A DNA stretch of 64,000 nt. Source: Abditibacteriaceae bacterium. GTDB lineage: Bacteria; Armatimonadota; Abditibacteriia; Abditibacteriales; Abditibacteriaceae. Below the pieces are notes generated by a model, which saw only the letters and a list, made by a program, of their open reading frames with translations, made no database searches and had not been told where the DNA came from. How positions within the stretch are numbered: the stretch's first letter is position 1; each line of letters begins with the position of its first letter. The DNA is taken from contig JAFAZH010000057.1 of NCBI GenBank assembly GCA_019239895.1, forward strand, positions 1 to 64,000, in the 5' to 3' direction. Below are positions 23,045-30,785 of this stretch, in pieces. Position numbers and translations under genes: made by a program.

Positions 23045-23262
23045 ACACAAGTGCCGTCACAGCATCACAGTAGAGCTATCCGACAGTGGCGGCTATCAGG
23101 TGGTGGAGTAGATGAGCATAGACACTCTTTTTATGCTTCTGGCATTCTTCCTTGTCTGGCTTGGTATCCTGGCAATGGTTCTGTTGAATCACTGGGAAGA
23201 ACGGGCAGCACACGCCAGAGACATAGCCCAACACAGCGTCACGGTGGAAGTGGATTAGAACC
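23045..23262 (+). repeat. Last giant attC-like element of the array (right half)
   Basis: A fossil type A tail (CACAGCATCACAGTAGAGCT to TAG 23109-23111) is followed directly by the type B gene and the inner right arm. The outer right arm and R'' are missing, and unrelated sequence starts after GGATTAGAACC. This marks the array end. From here to 23,480 I see no gene. Confidence 0.6.
23112..23258 (+). CDS. Type B cassette-loop small membrane protein (48 aa)
   Basis: It starts directly after the fossil type A stop (TAGATG). One transmembrane helix (about residues 5-25), then NHWEERAAHARDIA and the tail QHSVTVEVD. Confidence 0.5.
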   Translation: MSIDTLFMLLAFFLVWLGILAMVLLNHWEERAAHARDIAQHSVTVEVD

Positions 23263-23479
23263 ACTTGATACGTAGCCGCAAATTCTGTTAAAACTCTGCT
23301 AAAAAAAGCATTATTTTAGAAACCCCTAAGTAATCCACGCATCGCATAACATAATCGTGTTCTCATACCTGCAAGTTTAAGCGGCTGAACCCGTGCAGTT
23401 TCTCCCAGTCTTGTCTCCACGCTTGTAAAAAGTTTGGCCTACCCATAGAGCTTGCTCGTTAGGGGTGTAGGTTTAAAGG

Positions 23480-23734
23480 TTAAAGTTGCCGATTAAATGG
23501 GTCTACGACATTCAGTTCAACACCCATTGCTTGCAGCCCTACTTCCTCTAAGAGCATCCCAGCAGCCACGTTGCGGGTAATGGCTCTGTCGGGCGGTAAT
23601 TCATTGTTGATGTGCAGTTGCAGGCGATTGCGGGCTTCCTCCACACTGATGCCATAACGTTGCACCATTGCGGCTATAATGGTCTGGGCTGCACTCTCAC
23701 TGAGCCAGAAAGAGGGTCGGACTTCATTGACCAT
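23480..23734 (-). CDS. Small protein of unknown function (84 aa)
   Basis: The frame reads as a soluble helical protein (FWLSESAAQTIIAAMVQRYG, ISVEEARNRLQLHINNELPP). It is isolated, has no clear RBS and no recognised family. The composition looks like real coding sequence, but support is limited. Confidence 0.45.
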   Translation of the reverse strand: MVNEVRPSFWLSESAAQTIIAAMVQRYGISVEEARNRLQLHINNELPPDRAITRNVAAGMLLEEVGLQAMGVELNVVDPFNRQL

Positions 23735-24006
23735 GCCAAGCCATTAAGCCAAATGCGTGCCAATCTGCAAACTTTGCGCTGTGCTTCGATTCTACAGCCC
23801 CACCAGGCCGGTGTCGTGGTATTGTCCTAAGCGTGTGCTGTGGCTAAGGGTGGCGCGTCAGTGTGGTGCTGTTTAACCCGCACTCTCTTTAGCTAAAGGC
23901 TGAAACACAGGCGTGTCGTCAAACTACTACACAAAAATCATAGTTTTACGACAGCGTTGCCTTGTGGTTGACAGTATCCTCTTGATTGCATTGCTCCACA
24001 GTGCCG

Positions 24007-24039
24007 GGCTGAGGTTCAGTTGGTTCCTGAACCTCAGCC
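24007..24039. terminator. Perfect 13-bp stem-loop upstream of the response regulator
   Basis: GGCTGAGGTTCAG (24007-24019) pairs exactly with CTGAACCTCAGCC (24027-24039) across a 7-nt loop. There is no T-run, so it is a terminator, attenuator or leader structure rather than a classical intrinsic terminator. The rest of 23,735-24,119 holds nothing I can name. Confidence 0.45.
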
Positions 24040-24119
24040 ATCCTCACATCGCACAAAGCGGAATTAGAATTGCACCCCCTGCTCTTGCCATATCTTGCTA
24101 GATTAGGGGAGGGCTAACG

Positions 24120-24527
24120 GTGCGCATTCTGGTGGTGGATGATGTCGCGGAAACGCGTCACTTGTATACGTGGGGGTTTAGTCTGGAAGGGCATACCACC
24201 CAACCCGCTATTCATGGTGCCGAAGCGGTAACGTTGCTGGAATTAGGACACTATGATGCCGTGCTGATAGACATCAACATGCCCGTTATGGATGGCATTG
24301 AAGCCGTGCGCCACATTCGCCAATTGCCCAATGGACAATACATACCCATTGTGGTGCTGACCGGCGACCGGGATGAGGACTGCCGCATCCAAGCCCTGGC
24401 AGCGGGCGCGGATATGGTGGTCTTTAAGCCAATCCTGCCTGCGACGGTGCTCCAACGTCTTGAAGAGTGTTGCCAGAAGCGTCTTGACCAGCATCCTCAG
24501 CAGCATCCACCGCTGCCTGATGTTTAA
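24120..24527 (+). CDS. Single-domain response regulator (CheY-like)
   Basis: The 135-residue product is one receiver domain: VVDDV (acidic pair, residues 5-7), LIDINMPVMDGIEAV with the phospho-acceptor Asp at about residue 51, VVLTGDRDED (Thr about residue 80) and VVFKPILPATVL (Lys about residue 102). It starts with GTG, within GGTGCGCATTCTG. There is no output domain; a His/Gln-rich tail ends the protein. A partner histidine kinase is not in the window. Confidence 0.9.
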   Translation: MRILVVDDVAETRHLYTWGFSLEGHTTQPAIHGAEAVTLLELGHYDAVLIDINMPVMDGIEAVRHIRQLPNGQYIPIVVLTGDRDEDCRIQALAAGADMVVFKPILPATVLQRLEECCQKRLDQHPQQHPPLPDV

Positions 24528-24640
24528 TCATGGCTTTAAGCGTTTGCTGCCCTTCTAAGCCAAGATAATCCTCATCCGCACGATTATCCCCCAGAGCCTA
24601 ATCATGCAAGAGCAGGCAGCACGACGCAACTGGGAAAAAT

Positions 24641-24680
24641 AAAAGAGTAGCAGCGTTACGTTGCTACTACTCTTCACCTC
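24641..24680 (-). terminator. Rho-independent terminator after the Flp-like gene
   Basis: Read on the - strand, AAGAGTAGTAGCA pairs with TGCTACTCTT with a 3-nt bulge and is followed by TTTTATTTTT. It lies 34 bases downstream of the Flp-like stop codon. Confidence 0.6.
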
Positions 24681-24713
24681 TCTTTACCCGGTGACTAAAA
24701 ACTCACCTTGGTG

Positions 24714-24821
24714 TTAAACTCCCAAACTACTCAGGGTGGCAATTACAATCAAAGCCATCAGGGAAACGACCACTCCATACTGCACCAAATTCCTACGCTG
24801 TTCTCGAACAAAATTGATCAC
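24714..24821 (-). CDS. Flp-type pilin-like peptide (35 aa)
   Basis: On the - strand a GTG start (24821) preceded by AAAGGGG opens a 35-codon frame, MINFVREQRRNLVQYG, followed by VVVSLMALIVIATLSSLG. It has the layout of Flp/Fap pilins: short basic leader, a Q/E-Y-G motif, then one hydrophobic helix ending in SLG. The usual Gly before the cleavage site is not evident, and it is shorter than most Flp pilins. A terminator follows directly. No tad genes are in the window. Confidence 0.5.
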   Translation of the reverse strand: MINFVREQRRNLVQYGVVVSLMALIVIATLSSLGV

Positions 24822-25218
24822 CAGCTCTGGCCCCTTTCTAACATGAGAATAGAATTTGTGGACAATGCCGATGCTTTAGTGTCTACACTTTCCTTGCCAT
24901 TTTACCTTCGGCTAAAAATACACAAGGCTCGTGATCAAGACCCTTTACTTTCCCTTGCCACGAAGGAAAATTCGTTATCTGTTACTGCTACTATGAGAAG
25001 AACAATGGCGAGGAGATGCTATGTTACTACCTGGTTGGATGCTCCTAAGCTACTGGATGCTCCTAAGCTGGTTTTGGTCTTGGCCACTCTCTCAGGTCTA
25101 CCGGCTCCTAAGTCAAAAGCGGTCAACCAGTGCTGGTGGCTGTGTTGGGCAGTCCTGAGCACGAGAGGTTGCCAGAGGATGCCATCCTTCTCCCCTGCAC
25201 TGGTTGCCTGGCACTGGA

Positions 25219-25992
25219 TTAACGCCGGTGATGACTCCCCAAGATGCCACCCACTCCGATGCCAAAGGACGGGCCACCGCGTCCCACGCCCACTTGAACT
25301 CCAACCGAGCCTTGCCCGTAGCTGCCATAAACTCCGTATTGCGGTTCGCCATAACCGTAGCCCCCGTAAACGCCATAATTAGCATTGCCATTGTGTCGGG
25401 ATGGTGACTGCCTGCGCGGGCGTGATGATAGCCTGTCCTGCTCAAGCTGGCTCTGTGTCGGGAACTGCCACAACTTCTCCACAGGCAATAAGAGCAACTC
25501 ATAATACGAGTCATTACGCACCTTGAGGCGGGGATTAGTGGCTAAGGCTTCTAATTGCGCCTGCTGCACTGGCCGCAGCGTCTTGATGGCTTTGGCACGG
25601 GTGGCCAAAAGATCAGTGGTAACGTGTTGCTGCGCTTGGCTGATGTCGTGACGCAGACGACTCACCTGGCCTTGCTCAGATGAGGTGCCCATCTGGATTT
25701 GCCGCAGTTGGTTTTGCCACTGAGCAATGCGGGCTGTTTGCTCCGAGCGGCGGGCTGCATACCCATCATAGAGGCGGCTCAACTGCTCGATTTGACCAGT
25801 CTGCATTTGCAGATGGGCGGTAATGGAGGGAGCCAGCGGTGATGGCATAATGGTCGAAGCGGCACTATCCGGGCCAGTATCGGCATTATCCCGGCCAGCA
25901 GCATCCAACGGATTTTGGGCACTCACGGGCATGACGGCCAGGAATAAGAGACCTGTGCAGGTTAAGATCGCGGGTGGTAGCAGAGATTTCAT
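25219..25992 (-). CDS. Exported coiled-coil protein with Gly/Tyr-rich tail (257 aa)
   Basis: A signal peptide (MKSLLPPAILTCTGLLFLAV, cleavage near VSAQ) is followed by a helical region (residues 55-170) with MQTGQIEQLSRLYDGYAARR and RPVQQAQLEALATNPRLK. This layout resembles the Spy/CpxP (LTXXQ) periplasmic chaperone-like family. The last 60 residues are low-complexity, with YGVYGGYGYGEPQYGVYGSY and alternating Gly/Val. It may act in the envelope; no neighbours indicate a role. ATG 25992 is the only reasonable start. Confidence 0.7.
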   Translation of the reverse strand: MKSLLPPAILTCTGLLFLAVMPVSAQNPLDAAGRDNADTGPDSAASTIMPSPLAPSITAHLQMQTGQIEQLSRLYDGYAARRSEQTARIAQWQNQLRQIQMGTSSEQGQVSRLRHDISQAQQHVTTDLLATRAKAIKTLRPVQQAQLEALATNPRLKVRNDSYYELLLLPVEKLWQFPTQSQLEQDRLSSRPRRQSPSRHNGNANYGVYGGYGYGEPQYGVYGSYGQGSVGVQVGVGRGGPSFGIGVGGILGSHHRR

Positions 25993-26506
25993 TTTACCCC
26001 TTTGCCTTGGCTGGCATCGTGACTCAGGACAAGTTGAGATCGCTATCTTGAGGTCACTACTAAGCAGCCAGTAAGAGAGTGCGGGAATGTATTACGCCTC
26101 TACTGTGGGAGTATAACTGCACTAAAAGGAAAGTGTCGGATACAGGTAAGACCTGGCACAGAGTTGAGATCAAAGTAGTCGCACTCTGGTGCAAATCCCT
26201 TCCGCGAACCCCACCTCAATATGAGAACCCCTTGTAGTCTTGGAACCCGTATCTACGCCTGCAAGAATGTGATTGCCAACGAGGACGGTCATCCGCTTTA
26301 CAAGTGATTGGCTACAAGCAGTGCCGCGCACGAAAGGCGGAGCAATAATAGACGAGATATATCTGGGCATTGAACCCACTTACTTCTTACGAGTAAAAGG
26401 GGTAGCTCATTCCTTTTAGTTGGCCACTGTTTATTTGGCCACTGCGGTTAGGCTCCGCATCACAGGCAGTGCAGCAACCCAGTAGCAGCGTGTTACAATT
26501 AGATAG

Positions 26507-26800
26507 ATGCTTATCAAGATTACCGCCGCCGACATTGAGGCCGCTCAAGCCAGTGTGCAGCAAAGCAAGGTTCAGCAAGACCCGCTGAGCTTAGCCTTAC
26601 AACGGATGACAGGTAGCCGCTGGCGGATGGGAGCCGGTGGTGTCGCTTTGGAACAGCAAGACCCTTATCGTTACGTTGTCATGCCCAGTATAGCGCGGGA
26701 CGCTACCCAGGGATTCTTCCAGACTCATGACATGCCATCTTCTGAGTTTTTGATTGAACTCAAGCCCGGCCATCAAAAAGCCAAAAAACACCAGCCATAA
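26507..26800 (+). CDS. Small protein of unknown function (97 aa)
   Basis: The product reads MLIKITAADIEAAQASVQQS, then a central SRWRMGAGGVALEQQDPYRY part and a basic C-terminus. It is isolated. The 500 bases before it (25,993-26,506) show no gene. No family recognised. Confidence 0.5.
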   Translation: MLIKITAADIEAAQASVQQSKVQQDPLSLALQRMTGSRWRMGAGGVALEQQDPYRYVVMPSIARDATQGFFQTHDMPSSEFLIELKPGHQKAKKHQP

Positions 26801-26917
26801 AATAGTGTTGCTTCTTAGTTAGAGAACGCACCTGGACTTCAATCAGGATGCGTGGTGTTGTAGACTATGGCTTTCGGCCACGCGCTCAAGTTACGCTTCC
26901 GATCTTGCACTGTGCAT

Positions 26918-27358
26918 TCAGCTTTCATCAATACTTTCGAGATGCGCTTTAAGCGGGCGAAGCTGGCGCAACGGCGCGAAGAATCCGTCACTGCCACTGT
27001 CGCTATTAAACCAGATGCCATGCACGCCCTCAGCCATGAATTGTTCGAGATAATCAATGATGTTGTCTGTCGGAAGGCTCAAAATCAAAGCTCCTCCATC
27101 CGCTTCGGTGAGATTGTTTTCTTGAGCAAAACGCAGCAAACGATCTGTATCCGTAAAGGCTCTAATCATGTATTGCCCATCCGCAACCGCCGCGTTTGCG
27201 GCAACATAAGGAACGACATTAGGAAATGCACCACGCGCAATAAAATGCCACTGTGGTAATGCGAAGGCGTGTGCATAAAGCGTGTCTACATCTTCCAGCG
27301 CGCCATTGGACTGCATGGCCTTCTGCGCTAATTCATCAAAGTTCACTTCGTCTGCCAT
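26918..27358 (-). CDS. SseB-like small protein (146 aa)
   Basis: The product contains DTLYAHAFALPQWHFIARG and NAAVADGQYMIRAFTDTDRL, then LSLPTDNIIDYLEQF. The order of strands and the ADGQ...FTD block resemble SseB N-terminal-like domains, but I hold this loosely. A second short frame (27361-27597) ends just before its start, with NWELTLTGVLKLCLEAGIYL near its end, and could be a partner or a decayed gene. Confidence 0.6.
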   Translation of the reverse strand: MADEVNFDELAQKAMQSNGALEDVDTLYAHAFALPQWHFIARGAFPNVVPYVAANAAVADGQYMIRAFTDTDRLLRFAQENNLTEADGGALILSLPTDNIIDYLEQFMAEGVHGIWFNSDSGSDGFFAPLRQLRPLKAHLESIDES

Positions 27359-27360
27359 AG

Positions 27361-27597
27361 CTATTGACCTTTTTTCCTGGCACCTGGATGCACCAAATAG
27401 ATGCCTGCCTCAAGACATAATTTGAGCACGCCCGTTAGGGTTAGCTCCCAGTTCTTGGTGGGTAGAAGTCGGTGCGGTAAAAGCCACCTGCCTCTTGATG
27501 TTGTTGAATCCGCTGGTTCACGTCCCGCAGTCCTGCGGACTAACCGAAAAGCTATCAGCAAACAACAAGATTGGCAGTAGTAGCGTGAGACATCCAA
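27361..27597 (-). CDS. Possible small protein or gene remnant (78 aa)
   Basis: Only the C-terminal half (LPTKNWELTLTGVLKLCLEA) looks like natural protein; the N-terminal half is rich in Arg/Cys and looks out of frame. It may be a frameshifted remnant whose end abuts the gene at 27358. Confidence 0.3.
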   Translation of the reverse strand: MDVSRYYCQSCCLLIAFRLVRRTAGREPADSTTSRGRWLLPHRLLPTKNWELTLTGVLKLCLEAGIYLVHPGARKKGQ

Positions 27598-27648
27598 ATG
27601 ACCATAGTTTCTGGTCTCTATCCGGTCTGTTGTTCATGAACCTATCAA

Positions 27649-27867
27649 TTAGCTGTTTGATTTGCCTTCTGTCATAAGCGGATACTCATCATGAATAAGG
27701 AACCCATTGCGCTTCGCTGCGGTGTCTCGTCTTTGGCGCACATATTCAAAGAACTCCCGTTGCCACCGGCTGAACACCGCTTCGCCCAAGGCCAGCAGGG
27801 GCAATCCCACCAGATAGATAGCGACCAAAGCATACATCAAGCCGAGGACACAGCCGCTTACCGTCAT
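27649..27867 (-). CDS. Small membrane protein (72 aa)
   Basis: Residues 3-31 form one long hydrophobic stretch (GLMYALVAIYLVGLPLLALG) followed by a basic, aromatic soluble part (SRWQREFFEYVRQRRDTAAK). An AGCAAGGTG sequence serves as RBS. No family recognised. Confidence 0.55.
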   Translation of the reverse strand: MTVSGCVLGLMYALVAIYLVGLPLLALGEAVFSRWQREFFEYVRQRRDTAAKRNGFLIHDEYPLMTEGKSNS

Positions 27868-28036
27868 ATTGCACCTTGCTAATTAAACGCTTCCCTACTT
27901 CTCCCTACTTCGCTCCACTCATTAAGAACGCCTCAGTTTCAGCACCAGTCTATAACGGCAGCTTTCCGTTCGCCGGTCTATACGCTTGTGAATTTAGTCA
28001 CTGATACCGATAGAGCAACAGCTAATACATGGCTTT

Positions 28037-28540
28037 TTATGGCCTCTTTCGCTGTTGTTTAGCCTCCTGCTGCTTGGCTTTGCGCTCTTCCAGCTCTTTA
28101 ATCGCCTTGGCGCGTGCCTCGACATACGGAGTGCGCCGTGCCACCGTCTTATAGTTCCAAAACATAACCATCAGCACCAACGAAAGGCCACTGGTGATTA
28201 GTCCCGGCAACATCAGCAGGAAAGTCTCCAACCAAAACACCATGAGATATTGCATCACTGCCCCCGCTACCAGACCACGCCGACTAAACCAAAAAGTCTC
28301 AGGAGGTGGCGAGTCCCCGCGACGCTGTTTGCCAGCTTTAATAAGCTGCTGCCAAATGTCGGCGAGGTGGCGCACTTCCCTGTGCCATCGCCACCACTGC
28401 GCGGCGAGTCCAGTCGCCATTAGTAGGGCAAACAGCATATAGGCGTGTAAAGGGCCAAGCCAGCGCGTTATCAGCACCGTAGACCCCAGTTCGGCCAGGG
28501 AAAGCACTACTAAAAGTGCTAATGTCGGCAAGGCTTCCAT
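28037..28540 (-). CDS. FxsA-family-like membrane protein
   Basis: The 167-residue product has four hydrophobic segments (about residues 5-24, 30-47, 92-109 and 112-130). The arrangement ELGSTVLITRWLGPLHAYML near the N-terminus and LLMLPGLITSGLSLVLMVMF later matches FxsA family proteins (membrane proteins whose E. coli member affects phage T7 exclusion by F). The C-terminus is a charged Lys/Glu/Gln coiled coil. Role here unknown. Confidence 0.6.
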   Translation of the reverse strand: MEALPTLALLVVLSLAELGSTVLITRWLGPLHAYMLFALLMATGLAAQWWRWHREVRHLADIWQQLIKAGKQRRGDSPPPETFWFSRRGLVAGAVMQYLMVFWLETFLLMLPGLITSGLSLVLMVMFWNYKTVARRTPYVEARAKAIKELEERKAKQQEAKQQRKRP

Positions 28541-28737
28541 TTTGCCAATTTTCCCATTTTTGCTCCTGCCCGAACTGAATCTAAGCTGCCTAACTTAGAT
28601 CGTCCTACAATTTGAAACGGCCCATTCGCTGCTCCTGCACACCGGCACGCGAGGCTGCTCTTACACACTGGCACGCAAGTTGGCGACTCTTAGCGAGTTG
28701 AACAATGACGTCCATTCCAATTACTTGGCCAGATAAG

Positions 28738-30531
28738 CTAAAAGGGTGGCATCTTAAACAGTCTGCCACTATCCCCTTCATCATGAAGTTCACGCACGAT
28801 CTCTTCTTGGGTAAACAGAAGCTTCATGTCGCGCTCGTCTCTAGGTAGGTCAGAATCAATCACTGTTAGGATGTATTGTATTTTCTGATTAATAGTTATA
28901 TCGCGGATCAAATTCAGAAGATTAACTTTCTTCCGGTTGTCTAGCCCCTCAAATATTCCATCATGATAAAGAAAGTGATAGAAAGGTTTGGAGGCGTAAA
29001 CGCCTACCACAGCTATGTCAAAGCAAGCACAGAGTATTTTCTTATATGATGCCCCTGCACCTTCACTTGTCTCGCGCCCAGACATTTCAGGGTCTAAAGT
29101 TCTAACATTGAAATCCAGATTTCCTTCTTGATTGACTGAGACTGACAATAGAGCCTGAACGTTAAGAACTCTTTCGACACAGCGGGAGAAGGTGGTTCTT
29201 ATCGCTGTATAGGTAGAATTATCATGACGCACAGACTCCCGAATTTCTTGTATTGCGTCATTAACTTTCTGCCGTTGGGTATCAATATCCTTTTGGATAT
29301 TAGCGGCTCTATCAAGATCAGCGAGACGTTGTTGCAAAACTATAACTTGAGCCTCTTGTTGGGAAAACCGCCTCTGAATCTTACGATATTTTTCTAACGT
29401 TTGTTTCTCTTCAAGAATTGCTAAAGCCGCAGTTCGTTCACTATCAAGATCAGTGATTAAATTCTCAATCTCAGCCCTTTCTCGCTCCAATTTATCTCTT
29501 AATTTGTGCAGTCGCTCCTTCCTGCCATCAGACATCCGCCTATTTAGTTCGATTACTTCCTTATAACTATGAACAAGAGCTTGAGGTAACTCCAACTGTG
29601 CCTCAGCAAAAACTTGCTGAACCCGATTGAGATCAAACTCAAACCCGGTTTCTAAAGACTTAGCTATCTCTGTTAATTCATAATCTATCGTGTAACGTCT
29701 TCTATTTAAGTTAGCGATATTAGACTCTATATTAGAAACTAAATCCTCATTTATTACTGCTTCCACGCCACGGAAACTAAACTGATCCAGTTCTGTTCTA
29801 AGCCCTTCGAGTGTGCTGGACCGGATTTCAAGCAGCCCCTTGACCTCATCGTATTCCTCACTCGTAGATCCTGCTTCTTCTTCAATAGTTTGTTGCCTGA
29901 GTTTAAGCTTATCCACCGTCTCATCTAACTCATACTTTCTATCAATGATGGCATGGTTAAATCCTATAATTTGAGCCAAAAACGGCTTCCAATCCTTATC
30001 TGCACTTCGACTGAACTTTGATATCCTGAATAATTCATCATAATCTGTTTGCCTCCGCAGTATATAGCCAAGACCTTTTCTATAGTTGTAAGGTGCTATT
30101 GCCGACAAATCCAGCAGGTCATTCAATTGCTTTATGGCTTTTGTAAGTGGGAGGTCAGCGTATGTCCATGATGGTTCAAACAAACGAGTCAGGTCTGTAT
30201 TAGGCGAGTGGCTAACGTGGATGCTAACGGGGTTTCTGCCTTCGACTAAACGGCGCACAGTAACGTAATGACCTGAGTGGGTCTTTATCTCCAAATAAAA
30301 TACAAAGTCTTTAAATACTTCGGAGTGAATTTTGAAGGGATGATGCTTATCAGCCTCTGCTAGTAAGCAGAAATCTATGACTGTAATTAAGAAGGTCTTA
30401 CCTAAGTTATGCGAATCCTTCTCTTTAATTTTTGGGTTTTTTACGCGTGCAAAGACAACATTAAAGCCTTCGTGGAACTTAATGGGGGGGAAAATATCCG
30501 CCTTGTTCGCATATAATGCTGACAATTTCAT
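28738..30531 (-). CDS. DUF2326 ATPase, likely ABC component of an ABC-3C system
   Basis: The 597-residue product has a RecF/SMC-like layout. The N-terminal part carries FHEGFNVVFARVKNPKIKEK and the Walker A-type SHNLGKTFL (about residues 41-49). Residues 200-420 are a long coiled coil. The C-terminal part YKKILCACFDIAVVGVYASK and FYHFLYHDGIFEGLDNRKKV is the DUF2326 core with the Walker B-type segment. Its start overlaps the stop of the upstream gene by 4 bases. Proteins of this kind act as NTP-dependent switches in conflict systems called ABC-3C. The region is AT-richer than its neighbours, which suggests transfer. Confidence 0.8.
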   Translation of the reverse strand: MKLSALYANKADIFPPIKFHEGFNVVFARVKNPKIKEKDSHNLGKTFLITVIDFCLLAEADKHHPFKIHSEVFKDFVFYLEIKTHSGHYVTVRRLVEGRNPVSIHVSHSPNTDLTRLFEPSWTYADLPLTKAIKQLNDLLDLSAIAPYNYRKGLGYILRRQTDYDELFRISKFSRSADKDWKPFLAQIIGFNHAIIDRKYELDETVDKLKLRQQTIEEEAGSTSEEYDEVKGLLEIRSSTLEGLRTELDQFSFRGVEAVINEDLVSNIESNIANLNRRRYTIDYELTEIAKSLETGFEFDLNRVQQVFAEAQLELPQALVHSYKEVIELNRRMSDGRKERLHKLRDKLERERAEIENLITDLDSERTAALAILEEKQTLEKYRKIQRRFSQQEAQVIVLQQRLADLDRAANIQKDIDTQRQKVNDAIQEIRESVRHDNSTYTAIRTTFSRCVERVLNVQALLSVSVNQEGNLDFNVRTLDPEMSGRETSEGAGASYKKILCACFDIAVVGVYASKPFYHFLYHDGIFEGLDNRKKVNLLNLIRDITINQKIQYILTVIDSDLPRDERDMKLLFTQEEIVRELHDEGDSGRLFKMPPF

Positions 30532-30785
30532 CTTGAAGTTCCAGTTCTCTTCACAAGAGATATTATTGCGTCGGCATTATCATCATAATCCAGCTTGCCG
30601 GTGATATAGAGCAAGCTTAGAGCTGGGAAAAAATTGATCTTAGCATCTTCACTTATTTGAACCGCGATAACCTCATTTAGTTCATCAAGTGGGATCGCCG
30701 GAGTCCGTTGCAATTCAGCTATAATAGCCGCAGCAACATTGATAACGCATGTATCCAAATCTAAATATTTAGTTGGTCGAATCAT
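30528..30785 (-). CDS. Middle component 6-like protein of an ABC-3C system
   Basis: The 85-residue product begins MIRPTKYLDLDTCVINVAAA and continues LDELNEVIAV and FFPALSLLYITGKLDYDD. This matches my recollection of the middle component 6 family, which has an ILPNKHxxxDxALL start and a winged-helix-like end with a LDLLYALGAI motif. It overlaps both neighbours by 4 bases, so the three genes are translated together. Confidence 0.65.
   Translation of the reverse strand: MIRPTKYLDLDTCVINVAAAIIAELQRTPAIPLDELNEVIAVQISEDAKINFFPALSLLYITGKLDYDDNADAIISLVKRTGTSR

Larger units (their letters stand above)
1..23262 (+). mobile_element. Integron gene-cassette array (no integrase in window)
   Basis: About sixteen cassettes lie head to tail on the + strand. 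Genes are mostly unrelated to each other, and most are followed by a RYYYAAC-type box and, before the next gene, by GTTGGGC or a close variant (for example 5373, 6470, 7448, 9217, 14737, 16062, 18749, 20661). This is the R'/R'' signature of attC sites. Three sites are plain and 90 bp long; the rest are enlarged or decayed. Cargo is typical of cassettes in being small, diverse and largely unknown, with GNAT enzymes. No integrase or attI is visible, so it is either the distal part of an array that begins left of the window or an integrase-less cluster (CALIN). The array stops near 23,262, where the last right arm is cut short. Confidence 0.8.

Noticed and set aside
1..23262. Integrase gene for the cassette array
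   Set aside because: No frame with tyrosine recombinase motifs was found in this window on either strand; the integrase, if any, lies outside.
24708..25382. 224-residue open frame on the + strand
   Set aside because: It runs antisense over the Flp-like gene, the terminator region and part of the 25219-25992 gene, has unnatural composition and no RBS.
26867..27259. 130-residue open frame on the + strand
   Set aside because: Antisense to the better supported - strand gene 26918-27358.
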